Source: CAZLFQ01 sp964625465
GTDB taxonomy: Bacteria > Pseudomonadota > Alphaproteobacteria > Rickettsiales > Midichloriaceae
Assembly (NCBI GenBank): GCA_964625465.1
Contig: CAZVFD010000002.1
Coordinates: forward strand, 62,001-126,000
Reading direction: 5' to 3'
Length of the DNA stretch: 64,000 nucleotides
Shown: positions 1-8,873 of the stretch, piece after piece
How the letters are laid out: each line of letters starts with the position of its first letter
Position numbering within the stretch: the stretch's first letter is position 1
The notes under the pieces: generated by a model
The model's input: the letters and a program-made list of their open reading frames with translations, nothing else
Database searches by the model: none
Told to the model about the DNA's origin: nothing
Translations under genes and position numbers: made by a program

Positions 1-1
1 T

Positions 2-712
2 ACTGCTGGTCGTAATCCCGAATCACTTAGAGAAGTTTCTTGCGAAATTAACTTTATGCCGCATGCAGAAGGTTCGTGCTTAATTAAATTTGGTAACACC
101 CATGTGGTTTGTACCGCAAGTGTTGATAAAGATGTGCCACGCTTTTTAAAAGGCAAAAACCAAGGCTGGGTAACTGCAGAATACGGTATGCTTCCTAGAT
201 CTACAAATACTAGGATGCAGCGAGAATCTGCCAAAGGCAGACTTGATGGCCGAACCCAAGAGATTCAAAGATTAATTGGTAGGTCACTTAGAACGGTTGT
301 AGATCTAAAATTATTAGGTGAACGCCAGATTATAGTAGACTGTGATGTTATCCGCGCTGATGGCGGTACGCGTACAGCGGCAATTACAGGGGGCTATATA
401 GCCCTATATTTGGCATGCGAGAAATTAGCGCGTGATAGAATCATAGCAAAGTCACCAATTATTGGTCAGGTTGCGGCTATCTCTGTTGGTATAATCAAGG
501 GAACTTCCTTATTGGATTTAGAGTATATTGAAGACAGTAACGCAGAAGTTGATGCAAATTTTGTAATGACTGCAGATAATAAGATTGTAGAAATTCAAGC
601 GACCGCCGAGCAAAAAGCATTCAGTGAAGAGCAGTATAATCAAATGCTGTCTCTTGCCAAAAAAGGCATAGCTGAATTGGTGGCAATTCAGAAGCGTTCT
701 ATAGGTGTTTAA
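2..712 (+). CDS. rph: Ribonuclease PH (5' end cut by window edge)
   Basis: Phosphorolytic 3'-to-5' exoribonuclease that trims tRNA 3' ends. The frame is open from base 2, and the residues before the first ATG (AGRNPESLRE...) match the family N-terminus, so the real start lies a few codons outside the window and the ATG at 56 is internal. About 236 residues are visible against about 238 in E. coli. Family motifs are present: HAEGS near the start, PRFLKG, GWVTAEYGMLPRST, and the phosphate-site segment RADGGTRTAAITGG. Nothing looks broken. The following gene is convergent and unrelated. Confidence 0.96.
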   Translation, partial: TAGRNPESLREVSCEINFMPHAEGSCLIKFGNTHVVCTASVDKDVPRFLKGKNQGWVTAEYGMLPRSTNTRMQRESAKGRLDGRTQEIQRLIGRSLRTVVDLKLLGERQIIVDCDVIRADGGTRTAAITGGYIALYLACEKLARDRIIAKSPIIGQVAAISVGIIKGTSLLDLEYIEDSNAEVDANFVMTADNKIVEIQATAEQKAFSEEQYNQMLSLAKKGIAELVAIQKRSIGV

Positions 713-815
713 CTATATTTCATAACCTACAAATAAAATCGCATCGATATGATTGTGCTCAACAGTCTTATTGAACAAGATTACTTAAAATTGCTATTAC
801 TAAGAAGGCTAAAAT

Positions 816-2201
816 TCACCTAGAATGCATGATTTCCTTCGGAGTCACACTCACTTTAGAAACTATCTTTGCAAAGACCCTTTCAGCATGAGTTACTGAT
901 AATTGTAAATCTGCATAAGGACGAACAGTAGAAGTTTGTAAATAGAATAATGATGCCCAATCAAGGAAATTATTAACTTCTGTTAGCTTAACTTCAGTAC
1001 TACTATTCCCTGCATTTAAAAGACGTTGCAATTCACTACTAAAGCTGCCTAGTTCTAATTGATTTTTTGCAAAGTCGGTTACATTATTATAAAGACCTTT
1101 TACTTTCTGAGTAAGCTCTTCGCTGACTCGATCGACAACAGCTACAGTTTTGTTTACTTTGCTTGAATCAGAGCTTGGAATAGTAGGCACATCTGGCTTA
1201 ATATTTATATATTTCTTAGCTCGAGTACTCTTATTTAAAAATGCTATATGCGCATTCTGAATTTTCTTTAGCTCTTCATTAGTAATATCAGCACTGACTC
1301 CAAAAACCTCGCAAACTTTTGTTCTCGCATCTGGGTACCTTGAACTTATGGTAGTCTTACAAGCCAATGCTTTTTTTACTTCATCTGAAGCATTATTTTC
1401 AATAGCTAATTGGAGAGGAATTTTCAAATCTCTATCCCTCTTTACAAGCGTTAGAGGATGAACATCTAGAGCAAGCAAAGCAAAAAACAACTCCAAATCA
1501 TTAGTCTTAGCTACTATATGGAAGGCGTTTTCAGAATTAGCATTTTGATTGCTCCCCCTACATAACGCGCGAAATTCTGGTTGCTTTGATAAAATTTTTG
1601 CAATCATGTCATAATTCTTATTATCACACGCCACCCAATACGCTTCTAGTGAGGGCTGTGAGCCTACTATTTGACTGCGTTTAGAAGCAACTGGCGCTAA
1701 AACCGAAGCTGTTTTAGAAGTAGATAGATCCGAACTAGAAACTTTGGAAAGGGACCTGAAAATAGAACCCTCTATTTTTTTGAGTTCTGCTTCTTGTGAG
1801 GATATAAGACTTTGGTATTTAGAGATCGATTGCTCCAAACTATTCATATAATCCTCTAGATTACCGAGCCGCACCATTAAAGATTTGTGTTCGGATTTGT
1901 CTTGGAAAGATTCCGCGCCTTTACTCAGGCGTTCATATGTGCTTACATAATCATCTATAGCTTGAGTTTTATCATTTAGTAATTTAACTAACCTTTCTTT
2001 ATTTTGCGCTAAACTATTCTTTACTTGCTTGATACTATCTGATTCCTGAACATATCTATTTGATAGCGATGAATCTCCTAAAGCCGAAGCTATACCACTT
2101 CTTTTTCGACGCTTTGATTCTTGGGAGGCGCCATCAAAGTCAAGGTTAGCTAAGGTCAATGCCATCTGCTTCTCAAATTCTGTTCTTTTCATAAAAACCA
2201 T
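816..2201 (-). CDS. Coiled-coil protein with degenerate ankyrin-like repeats and a basic NLS-like cluster
   Basis: I do not recognise a named family. The 461-aa protein has a basic cluster KRRKR at residues 30-34, a heptad-rich, probably coiled-coil stretch at about 55-150, and a region at about 185-285 with ankyrin-like spacing (AFHIVAKTNDLELFFALLALDVHP, then IPLQLAIENNASDEVKKAL). No signal peptide or membrane span is visible. A start at the fourth residue (2192) is equally possible, since neither ATG has a clear ribosome site. A TTAA-N7-TTAA motif lies 58 bp upstream, nearly identical to the one before the 1261-aa ankyrin protein. A host-directed effector is an inference from composition and shared upstream motif only. 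Confidence 0.7.
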   Translation of the reverse strand: MVFMKRTEFEKQMALTLANLDFDGASQESKRRKRSGIASALGDSSLSNRYVQESDSIKQVKNSLAQNKERLVKLLNDKTQAIDDYVSTYERLSKGAESFQDKSEHKSLMVRLGNLEDYMNSLEQSISKYQSLISSQEAELKKIEGSIFRSLSKVSSSDLSTSKTASVLAPVASKRSQIVGSQPSLEAYWVACDNKNYDMIAKILSKQPEFRALCRGSNQNANSENAFHIVAKTNDLELFFALLALDVHPLTLVKRDRDLKIPLQLAIENNASDEVKKALACKTTISSRYPDARTKVCEVFGVSADITNEELKKIQNAHIAFLNKSTRAKKYINIKPDVPTIPSSDSSKVNKTVAVVDRVSEELTQKVKGLYNNVTDFAKNQLELGSFSSELQRLLNAGNSSTEVKLTEVNNFLDWASLFYLQTSTVRPYADLQLSVTHAERVFAKIVSKVSVTPKEIMHSR

Positions 2202-2258
2202 GTATTGTTTGAGGCTCTAGCATACAACACAAAAAGCCGATAATTAACAGTATTTTTG

Positions 2259-2273
2259 TTAAAGTTTTATTAA
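2259..2273 (-). promoter_or_regulatory. CtrA-like box (TTAA-N7-TTAAC)
   Basis: On the minus strand this reads TTAATAAAACTTTAAC, two TTAA half-sites seven bases apart followed by C, the classical alphaproteobacterial CtrA consensus. It lies 58 bp before the ATG of the ankyrin-like gene that starts at 2201. It differs at one base from the site at 17822-17836, which has nearly the same distance to its gene. Binding by CtrA is inferred; ctrA is not in the window. Confidence 0.5.
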
Positions 2274-2379
2274 AAAAGCCCGAATTAGAGCGAATATTCG
2301 CGTTTACCCCTCCGAACGATTGAAAGCTGCGCGCCACAGACAATTCCTCCTTATCATCATCTCAATGCAAAAATCTGCC

Positions 2380-2500
2380 TTACCCAACCACAAAATCATC
2401 CCCTTTAGCAGATACTCTTATTGAGCTTTCTTCTTTGATCTTGATTAAGGCATAAATGGTTTTTTGGTGCGTGCTGTAAACAGTTGCAAATATTATTCAG
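2380..2500 (-). pseudogene. Decayed duplicate of the clpB 3' end
   Basis: Read on the minus strand, the last codons before the stop at 2380-2382 give IKEESSIRVSAKGDDFVVG, against IKEGSSIKVSAKGEHFHVG at the end of the intact ClpB 2.4 kb away. Further upstream, after an internal deletion, ATVYSTHQ corresponds to DPVYGARP of ClpB. The intact clpB end (4740) and this remnant are in the same orientation and bracket the ankyrin gene at 2576-4717. It lies in the only gene-free stretch longer than 300 bp (2202-2575). The rest of that gap holds the motif at 2259-2273 and the AGGG ribosome site of the next gene; I see no RNA gene in it. Confidence 0.8.
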
Positions 2501-2575
2501 AATCTATTTTACAAAGCAAGGAGTCTGTAGTACTTAGCAAATCAATTTTTTGCCAATCTAATTTCAGGGTCACCC

Positions 2576-4717
2576 ATGACAAGGAACATTTATAAAGTTG
2601 TCTACATAATTGGGCCTAGAACTAAACATGCTGCTACTTGGGGCAAATTTGTTTTCAGCGACGACAATTGTCTAGATAACATACAGCATGATCACAGAGA
2701 TATTCTTGTCATCGGGGATGGTATTAATCCCATCCTAAAAGAAAGTATTGACGCATTAAGAGATAAGATTGCCAACAACACATTAATTACAATTATCGCA
2801 AATGGCAGCCATCTCTTACAAAAGCATTATATACATATTTACAATTCATCAAGCTTCACAGCTACATTTTTACAAGATATTCAGAAAACCAATCCTTCAA
2901 CTCCACTTAATGTTTTAATTTATAGTAGCAATTCCGGATATGCGAGCAGTGATGTAGCCTACCTAGTGCCCAACTCTATGTTAATAACATATTCGCGCGA
3001 TGATTTAAGTAACGAGTTTCTAAGCGGGGTTAAGAATACTGTAAATGCACTTTTAACCTCGGAGTGTACAGATATATTAAGCTGCTATCTTAAAAAGGGG
3101 GCACTGTACTTACCTGAAAGGTTTGGTGCGTCCTTTTCTCTAACCAAGACAGAATCATTTATAGAACAGACAGTAAGCACTATAAAATATTACTTAGGTT
3201 TATACCCGAAAAAAGACACAGACTATGCTGATTGCGAGATACAATTTCCTAATAACGACAAAAATACCTTAAATATTCTACCAACCTTCGAAAAACTTTT
3301 TCAAGACTTTGAAAGTTGCGTTAGAGATGCTCTGCATCCAACAAATCTAAATTCAACCATAGCTTTCAAAGATTTTGTTGCACACACCCAAATGCACAAA
3401 TTTATGAAGCATGCAGTTGCTGTGAATGATCATGAATTGCTAAATACTACGTTGCAATTTTACAGTGACAGAACCAAAACTGGGGAATTTAGTAACGATG
3501 AATTTTATACTATTGCTAGACAGTTAGAAAACTTAAATATCCCAGAAGAGTATATAAAAAGCCTGAGAGATTTTCTCGTTGAGTGTATCATCTCTACTCC
3601 AACTGGAGTCCCTTATTTCTTTGTTACAGATTTGCTGCATAAATTCAAGATTGATATTGGAGTGTTTTTCGATCCAAAAATTCCTGAAGAAATATTAAGC
3701 GCAGCAAAGTTCGAGATAATAAATAATCTCACTCCTCAAACCGTAAATTCATTGATAAAACACGGCATGAAAATAGAGGAAATAGCGCAAGCACTTTCTT
3801 ATTATTGCGATGAACTACCAATTGATAAATTTATCTATTTATTTGATCACGGTTATACTCTAAAAAAAGAGAAAGGGACGTACAATTTAGCATGGCATAT
3901 ACTCGAAACTGATGAATCGATCAAATTCTTTTTGGATGCTGGACTAGACCCTAACACCTATATCGGAAAATACGGACTAGCACCTTTAAGTTATGTGGTA
4001 AGTTCTAATCATTCTAGTGCTTTAGAGAAAGTAAAGCTACTAATTGAACATGGAGCTGACCCATTATTTGGTGCTGAGAAAGGGCATTCAGTCTTTCAGC
4101 AAAGTGGATGGATTTTTGCTGAGACATTTCCTGAAGATATGTACCCTAACAGTAAAGAAATTACTAAGCAAATATCAAAAGTTTTACTCGCAGCTACGCC
4201 AAGTCTACGTGGAGTTTCTGAATGGACATGTGGAATGTGCTACATTGACGATGAAAATTTTAATCTTTGTTACGTTAAAGAAGCAAATTTTGCGGAATGC
4301 ACTCAGAACATAATAGAAAAACAGTATTGGAATTCAAAGAGTTTGGACTACAAGTTTGCTTTTCTGGTAGAGATAGGCTTTCTTGTTAGCTCTCTTTATA
4401 TTGAACATAATCAACGTAATAAGGTATTTAGCGAGATAGACTACCACCCAGTTTTCGAAGGGCAGAAACGTCATTTTGGATTATATGATCATTGTTATAA
4501 CAACACTGAAACTGGTTACTACCATTTATCTGTTGTCACCGACGTAACTCACATAGTCAACGATTACAGGTCTGAAGTTCTAAATGAGCTTGGAATTTTC
4601 GATCAAAGAATTGACAAATGCTACTTGGGCGTTAACGAGTTTGTAGATGAACTTCTAATTTCCAAATATGCTACCTTCCAAGACATTACTCCACTAGTTT
4701 CTCTTCCAAGTTGCTAA
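2576..4717 (+). CDS. Ankyrin-repeat protein with an N-terminal caspase-like fold lacking catalytic residues
   Basis: A 713-aa protein of no family I can name. Residues 40-140 alternate strands and helices as in caspase-like/CHAT peptidases, with TLITIIANGSH (about 69-79) where such enzymes carry a catalytic His-Gly, and LNVLIYSSNSG (111-121) where they carry Ser-Cys-x-Gly. The expected His and Cys are Asn and Ser here, so if the fold assignment holds the domain is inactive. Residues about 400-510 have ankyrin features (FFLDAGLDPNTYIGKYGLAPLSY, LLIEHGADPLF). The C-terminal 200 residues are unassigned. AGGG precedes the ATG. It sits between the clpB 3' end and a decayed copy of that end, so it was probably acquired. 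An effector role is inferred. Confidence 0.7.
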   Translation: MTRNIYKVVYIIGPRTKHAATWGKFVFSDDNCLDNIQHDHRDILVIGDGINPILKESIDALRDKIANNTLITIIANGSHLLQKHYIHIYNSSSFTATFLQDIQKTNPSTPLNVLIYSSNSGYASSDVAYLVPNSMLITYSRDDLSNEFLSGVKNTVNALLTSECTDILSCYLKKGALYLPERFGASFSLTKTESFIEQTVSTIKYYLGLYPKKDTDYADCEIQFPNNDKNTLNILPTFEKLFQDFESCVRDALHPTNLNSTIAFKDFVAHTQMHKFMKHAVAVNDHELLNTTLQFYSDRTKTGEFSNDEFYTIARQLENLNIPEEYIKSLRDFLVECIISTPTGVPYFFVTDLLHKFKIDIGVFFDPKIPEEILSAAKFEIINNLTPQTVNSLIKHGMKIEEIAQALSYYCDELPIDKFIYLFDHGYTLKKEKGTYNLAWHILETDESIKFFLDAGLDPNTYIGKYGLAPLSYVVSSNHSSALEKVKLLIEHGADPLFGAEKGHSVFQQSGWIFAETFPEDMYPNSKEITKQISKVLLAATPSLRGVSEWTCGMCYIDDENFNLCYVKEANFAECTQNIIEKQYWNSKSLDYKFAFLVEIGFLVSSLYIEHNQRNKVFSEIDYHPVFEGQKRHFGLYDHCYNNTETGYYHLSVVTDVTHIVNDYRSEVLNELGIFDQRIDKCYLGVNEFVDELLISKYATFQDITPLVSLPSC

Positions 4718-4739
4718 GCTGTTGAAGTCTAGCGAAACG

Positions 4740-7310
4740 CTAACCAACATGAAAATGCTCACCCTTAGCAGAAACTTTTATGGAGCTTCCTTCTTTGATT
4801 TCACCTTTTAAGATTCTCTCCGCTAAAGCATTTTGCAGCTCTTGTTGAATGACTCGTTTCAAAGGACGTGCACCGTAGACAGGGTCATAACCTTTATCTG
4901 TAAGTAACGTTTTGGCTTTTTTATCTAACGAAATAATAAAGCCTCTGTCTTTTAGCATGTCAGCAAGCCTTGCAATTTGTATTTCAACAATCGCATCCAT
5001 ATGCTTATGCTCTAACCTGTTAAACAGGATTATCTCATCTAGCCTGTTTAAAAACTCAGGTTTAAATGATGCACGCACTACATCCATCACTTGATCGCGA
5101 GCCGCATCAACTTTTGATCCATCTGGAAGTTTAGCAATGTATTCAGCACCTAAATTCGATGTGAGAATTATTACAGTGTTTTTGAAATCAACTGTTCTAC
5201 CTTGGCCGTCGGTAAGTCTACCTTCATCCAAAACTTGCAGTAGAACATTAAACACATCTGGGTGTGCTTTTTCAATTTCATCAAATAAAATCACCTGATA
5301 AGGCCTGCGTCTGACTGTTTCAGTCAAAACCCCGCCTTCATCATAACCAACATATCCAGGAGGAGCGCCAATTAGTCTAGCAACCGAGTGCTTTTCCATA
5401 TATTCAGACATATCAATGCGTACAATTGCCTTTTTATCATCAAATAAGAAATGGGCTAATGCTTTTGTAAGCTCTGTTTTACCAACGCCTGTTGGCCCTA
5501 GGAATAAAAAGGAGCCAATTGGTTTGTCATGATCAGCAAGCCCTGCGCGCGAACGCCTTACGGCATCTGATATTGACTTCAACGCATGGTCTTGGCCAAC
5601 CACAAACTCGCGCAAGTGATCTTCCATTTTTACTAATTTTTCACGCTCACCTTCGAGCATTTTATCAACCGGTATACCCGTCCATTTTGAAACGATAGAT
5701 GCAATATCTTTTTCGGTCACTTCTTCTTGCAGCATTATCGATGCTTTGGTCTGATCAGATTCTTTCAACTTTTTCTCAAGATCGGGGATCCTGCCATACA
5801 TAATTTCACCAGCCTTTGCTAAATCACCAGCACGCTGTGCAAGTTCAAGCTCAACTTTTGCAGCTTCGAGCTTCTCTTTGAGAGTTTTAATATCATTCAG
5901 CTTTAATTTTTGAGTCTGCCATTTACTGGTTAAATCGAGACTCTTCGCTTCAAGATCTTTTAACTCTTTCTTAATTGAATCTAAGCGCTTCTTAGCTGCT
6001 TCATCACTTTCTTTTTCTAAAGCCATGGCTTCAATTTTAAGCTGGATAATTTCTCTATCTAGCTTATCAATCTCTTCTGGTTTGCTATCCACTTGCATAC
6101 GCAACCTACTTGAAGCTTCGTCAACTAAATCGATTGCTTTATCCGGCAAAAACCTATCGGTGATATATCTATTAGAAAGTGTGGCTGCTGCAACTATTGC
6201 ATTATCCGTAATCCTAATACCATGATGAACTTCATACTTTTCTTTTAATCCACGCAGTATTGAAATTGTGTCCTCAACTGTTGGCTCAGACACAAATACT
6301 GTTTGGAATCTACGTGCAAGTGCTGCATCCTTCTCAATATGTTTTTGATATTCATCCAGCGTTGTTGCACCAATACAATGTAATTCACCACGTGCTAATG
6401 CTGGTTTTAGAAGGTTGGATGCATCCATAGCACCTTGTGTTGCTCCTGCGCCCACAATAGTATGTAATTCATCAATGAAGAGAATAATACCACCGCTACT
6501 TGCTGCAACTTCGTTTAGAACAGCTTTCAATCTTTCTTCAAATTCGCCACGATATTTTGCGCCCGCAATTAATGCACCCAAGTCTAATACCAATAATTTT
6601 TGGTTTTTCAAACTTTCCGGTGCATCACCTGCGATAATTCTTTGCGCCAAGCCTTCTGCAATTGCCGTCTTACCCACTCCTGGTTCACCGATTAATACTG
6701 GGTTATTCTTTGTTCTACGCGATAAAACCTGCATGGTTCTACGAATTTCTTCATCACGGCCAATTACAGGGTCAAGCTTTCCTTGTCTTGCTTGTTCGGT
6801 TAGATCTTTTGCATATTTTTTTAGAGCCTCAAAGCCTTCTTCAGCATGCTGAGTATCGGCAGTTCTGCCTTTGCGCATTTCATCTATTGCTGCTGTAAGC
6901 TTTGCTTCGGTTACTCCAGCATCTTTTAGTATATTACAAGCCTCACTGCCTTTAAGCGCAATTAGAGCCTGCAACATCCTTTCTAAGGTAACAAAACTAT
7001 CTCCTGCTTTTTTTGCTAAATCTTCAGCTTTTTCAAATAATTTCGCTGTATCCGGATCTAAGTATATTTGACCTGCCCCGCCGCCTGTAACGCTGGGCAA
7101 CTTGCCTAAAGAAACAGTAATTTTGCTTTCAATAGCGCCGAAGTTACCGCCCGCCGCAGTTATAAGGTCTCTTATGATACCATCTTCGTCATCTACCAAA
7201 GCTTTAAGCACATGAACAGGCGTAAACTTCTGGTGCCCGGCTGCAACAGCAGAGTTTTGCGCTTTTTGAACAATACTTTTAGACTTGTCTGTATATTTAT
7301 CGAAATTCAT
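4740..7310 (-). CDS. clpB: ATP-dependent disaggregase ClpB
   Basis: Hsp100 chaperone that with DnaK extracts proteins from aggregates in the cytoplasm. The 856 aa are full length. In order: N-terminal Clp repeats, first AAA+ module with Walker A GEPGVGKTAI and Walker B IILFIDELH, the ClpB-type middle coiled coil (about residues 410-530), second AAA+ module with GPTGVGKTEL and VILFDEIEKAH, and the C-terminal domain. Start is the ATG at 7310 behind GAGGA. The gene ends 23 bp from the convergent ankyrin gene, and a second decayed copy of its last codons lies at 2380-2500. No key residue is missing. Confidence 0.98.
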   Translation of the reverse strand: MNFDKYTDKSKSIVQKAQNSAVAAGHQKFTPVHVLKALVDDEDGIIRDLITAAGGNFGAIESKITVSLGKLPSVTGGGAGQIYLDPDTAKLFEKAEDLAKKAGDSFVTLERMLQALIALKGSEACNILKDAGVTEAKLTAAIDEMRKGRTADTQHAEEGFEALKKYAKDLTEQARQGKLDPVIGRDEEIRRTMQVLSRRTKNNPVLIGEPGVGKTAIAEGLAQRIIAGDAPESLKNQKLLVLDLGALIAGAKYRGEFEERLKAVLNEVAASSGGIILFIDELHTIVGAGATQGAMDASNLLKPALARGELHCIGATTLDEYQKHIEKDAALARRFQTVFVSEPTVEDTISILRGLKEKYEVHHGIRITDNAIVAAATLSNRYITDRFLPDKAIDLVDEASSRLRMQVDSKPEEIDKLDREIIQLKIEAMALEKESDEAAKKRLDSIKKELKDLEAKSLDLTSKWQTQKLKLNDIKTLKEKLEAAKVELELAQRAGDLAKAGEIMYGRIPDLEKKLKESDQTKASIMLQEEVTEKDIASIVSKWTGIPVDKMLEGEREKLVKMEDHLREFVVGQDHALKSISDAVRRSRAGLADHDKPIGSFLFLGPTGVGKTELTKALAHFLFDDKKAIVRIDMSEYMEKHSVARLIGAPPGYVGYDEGGVLTETVRRRPYQVILFDEIEKAHPDVFNVLLQVLDEGRLTDGQGRTVDFKNTVIILTSNLGAEYIAKLPDGSKVDAARDQVMDVVRASFKPEFLNRLDEIILFNRLEHKHMDAIVEIQIARLADMLKDRGFIISLDKKAKTLLTDKGYDPVYGARPLKRVIQQELQNALAERILKGEIKEGSSIKVSAKGEHFHVG

Positions 7311-7333
7311 AACCGTTCCTCTGATCTATAACC

Positions 7334-7363
7334 ATTATATAGAGCGGGTTATTTGAATTTCAA
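7334..7363 (-). promoter_or_regulatory. Promoter candidate for clpB
   Basis: In the 60-bp gap before clpB the minus strand has TTGAAA (7358-7363) and TATAAT (7334-7339) separated by 18 bp, 23 bp before the ATG. The TTGAA and CTCTATAT elements also resemble alphaproteobacterial heat-shock (RpoH) promoters, so the sigma factor cannot be told from sequence. Confidence 0.45.
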
Positions 7364-7370
7364 CTGTGTA

Positions 7371-8234
7371 TTAGCAAGTGATTCCAAATGCTGCTCCACG
7401 CTTGTGATTTGACGACAATATCTTATGATAAACATCTTTTAGAATATTATCTGCATTTGGATCAAGTCTTAACTGTTCCGCATAGCATAAAGCATCTAAC
7501 GGAGTTAGTTCTCCATTTCTTATAAGCTCTCTAGTCTCTTTTCTAGTTAACAGTTGGAAGGTTGAATCTTCATCTTTCCCGTGCAGTCCAAACCTATTAT
7601 ATCTTTCGACAAAACCTTTCACATCTTCATAATAGAAAAATCCTTCTTCTTTTAGGCCATATAAATGAGAGGGTCTGCCTGTTACATTCAAAAAATCCCA
7701 AAGTGCAACTCCTTGTCTATAGACCTCCCCATTTTTGTATAAGTTCATTAATTCTTCTTTTGTCTCACATCTATCGTCACTGAAGGTAATTGCTTTGGTA
7801 ATACCGTCTCTAATTCCTATAGCGAATTTCAAGAAAGAATTATCATAATTTTTTTGCATGGTTTTGTTACCTTGAATGAAAAACGTTGCTAGATTTTCAC
7901 GGAACATTGCAGGATCTACACCTATCAATCGCGCAGCTTCTTTGCATATTTCAAATGTCCGATCGCTATTAACTTGCTTCACGATTTGCTTAATATTTGA
8001 GATACCTGAGCTAGGATATGAAAATTTAGGTTTCTTTTCTTCTATAGCACGAAACATATTCTTTATCTTTGCTCTTGAATTACCATCAATATGTCTCATT
8101 GCCGTTGATGATGAAAAATGTATTGCTGGATTATAAGAGCTGCCAAAACCAATATGAGATAGGCTTGCTGCTGATAAGCTACCCACATTTCTAAATATAG
8201 AACTTCCAATTGCAGAATTGAATCTTGATAACAT
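7371..8234 (-). CDS. Hypothetical protein with a mitochondrial-presequence-like N-terminus
   Basis: 287 aa, no family recognised. The first 49 residues contain no Asp or Glu, are rich in Ser/Ala and carry spaced Arg (MLSRFNSAIGSSIFRNVGS...), which is the composition of a mitochondrial targeting peptide and unlike a Sec signal, because it lacks a continuous hydrophobic core. The remainder is mixed helical and soluble (for example EICKEAARLIGVDPAMFRENLATFF and LTRKETRELIRNGELTPLDALCYAEQL). It lies directly upstream of clpB on the same strand, but clpB has its own promoter candidate in the gap. Ribosome site TTTGGAG precedes the ATG. Effector status is a guess from the N-terminus alone. Confidence 0.65.
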   Translation of the reverse strand: MLSRFNSAIGSSIFRNVGSLSAASLSHIGFGSSYNPAIHFSSSTAMRHIDGNSRAKIKNMFRAIEEKKPKFSYPSSGISNIKQIVKQVNSDRTFEICKEAARLIGVDPAMFRENLATFFIQGNKTMQKNYDNSFLKFAIGIRDGITKAITFSDDRCETKEELMNLYKNGEVYRQGVALWDFLNVTGRPSHLYGLKEEGFFYYEDVKGFVERYNRFGLHGKDEDSTFQLLTRKETRELIRNGELTPLDALCYAEQLRLDPNADNILKDVYHKILSSNHKRGAAFGITC

Positions 8235-8315
8235 AATTACTCCAAAAATTTTGAGTCATTCTTAGAGCATCTATTTCAAAATGTAAACCTGAATCGTAAT
8301 TTTATTAGTTATATA

Positions 8316-8873
8316 TCAACCCCCATCGCGAGGTGGTAACTTTTTCTCAGCTTCCTTCTCTTTTCTTTGCTTAGCTTCTTCTGTAATTGGAGTGGATTGA
8401 GATTTCACATCTCCACTTTTCTCGCTATGAGCACCTGAATGCTTTAAGGCTTCGGCTGCCTCTCTAAGTGCTTTTGACATTTCATTTAAAACACTCGTTT
8501 CTTCACCCAATGCCATGGGCTTTATTTTTTCTAAAGGCTTAGTATCTTGTTTTTTTTCTTCTGATTGTTGCTTTTCGTTTGCTGCTTCTTTTTCTTTCCT
8601 ATGTTCAAATAATTCACGGAGTTGATTGAGTTCAACTCCCTTTTGCTCCAATTTACCTATAAGCTTATTTACATTAGCGCCAGTAGCTTTTTCCTTGCCA
8701 GCGTCTTCCAATTCTTTTTGATTCATTACCCCACTTTTTGCTGCTGCTGAGATTAGCATTTCTTCTTGGTTTTTTGGTGAGTTAATAATATCACCGATAG
8801 TTCTCTCCTTTTCAGTCTGAGGCTTGTTTTCGGCGGATTGCTCGCCTCTATCAAATAGCTTATCTTTATCCAT
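8316..8873 (-). CDS. Charged, low-complexity protein at the end of the secretin operon
   Basis: 185 aa dominated by Lys, Glu, Gln and Ala, with no hydrophobic segment; mostly disordered or coiled helix (about residues 75-125, KLEQKGVELNQLRELFEHRKEKEAANEK). I recognise no domain. Its ATG overlaps the stop of the preceding gene by one base (TAATG), so the two are very likely translated together, which ties it to the secretin/ABC-permease unit. The C-terminus (EKKLPPRDGG) is conspicuously basic then Gly-rich. It could be a cytoplasmic accessory or a secreted substrate of the system; the sequence does not decide. Confidence 0.7.
   Translation of the reverse strand: MDKDKLFDRGEQSAENKPQTEKERTIGDIINSPKNQEEMLISAAAKSGVMNQKELEDAGKEKATGANVNKLIGKLEQKGVELNQLRELFEHRKEKEAANEKQQSEEKKQDTKPLEKIKPMALGEETSVLNEMSKALREAAEALKHSGAHSEKSGDVKSQSTPITEEAKQRKEKEAEKKLPPRDGG

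Noticed and set aside
2268..2318. A possible rph 3'-end remnant (frame reading KKPELERI against AKKGIAELVAI), which would make a third case of 3'-end duplication, around the gene at 816-2201.
   Set aside because: Similarity is confined to AAAAAAG and GAATT blocks with gaps and lacks the terminal residues; too weak to separate from chance in AT-rich DNA.
4044..4313. An 89-codon frame inside the 713-aa ankyrin gene.
   Set aside because: Overlaps a gene with clear ankyrin features in another frame and has no domain of its own.
4730..4743. Small hairpin TAGCG-AAA-CGCTA between convergent clpB and the ankyrin gene.
   Set aside because: Only five base pairs and no T-run on either strand; not called a terminator.
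6415..6852. A 145-codon open frame antisense to clpB, and similar frames opposite gyrA, icd, lon and the ankyrin gene.
   Set aside because: Composition is that of the complement of strongly conserved coding sequence; no ribosome sites and no independent support.
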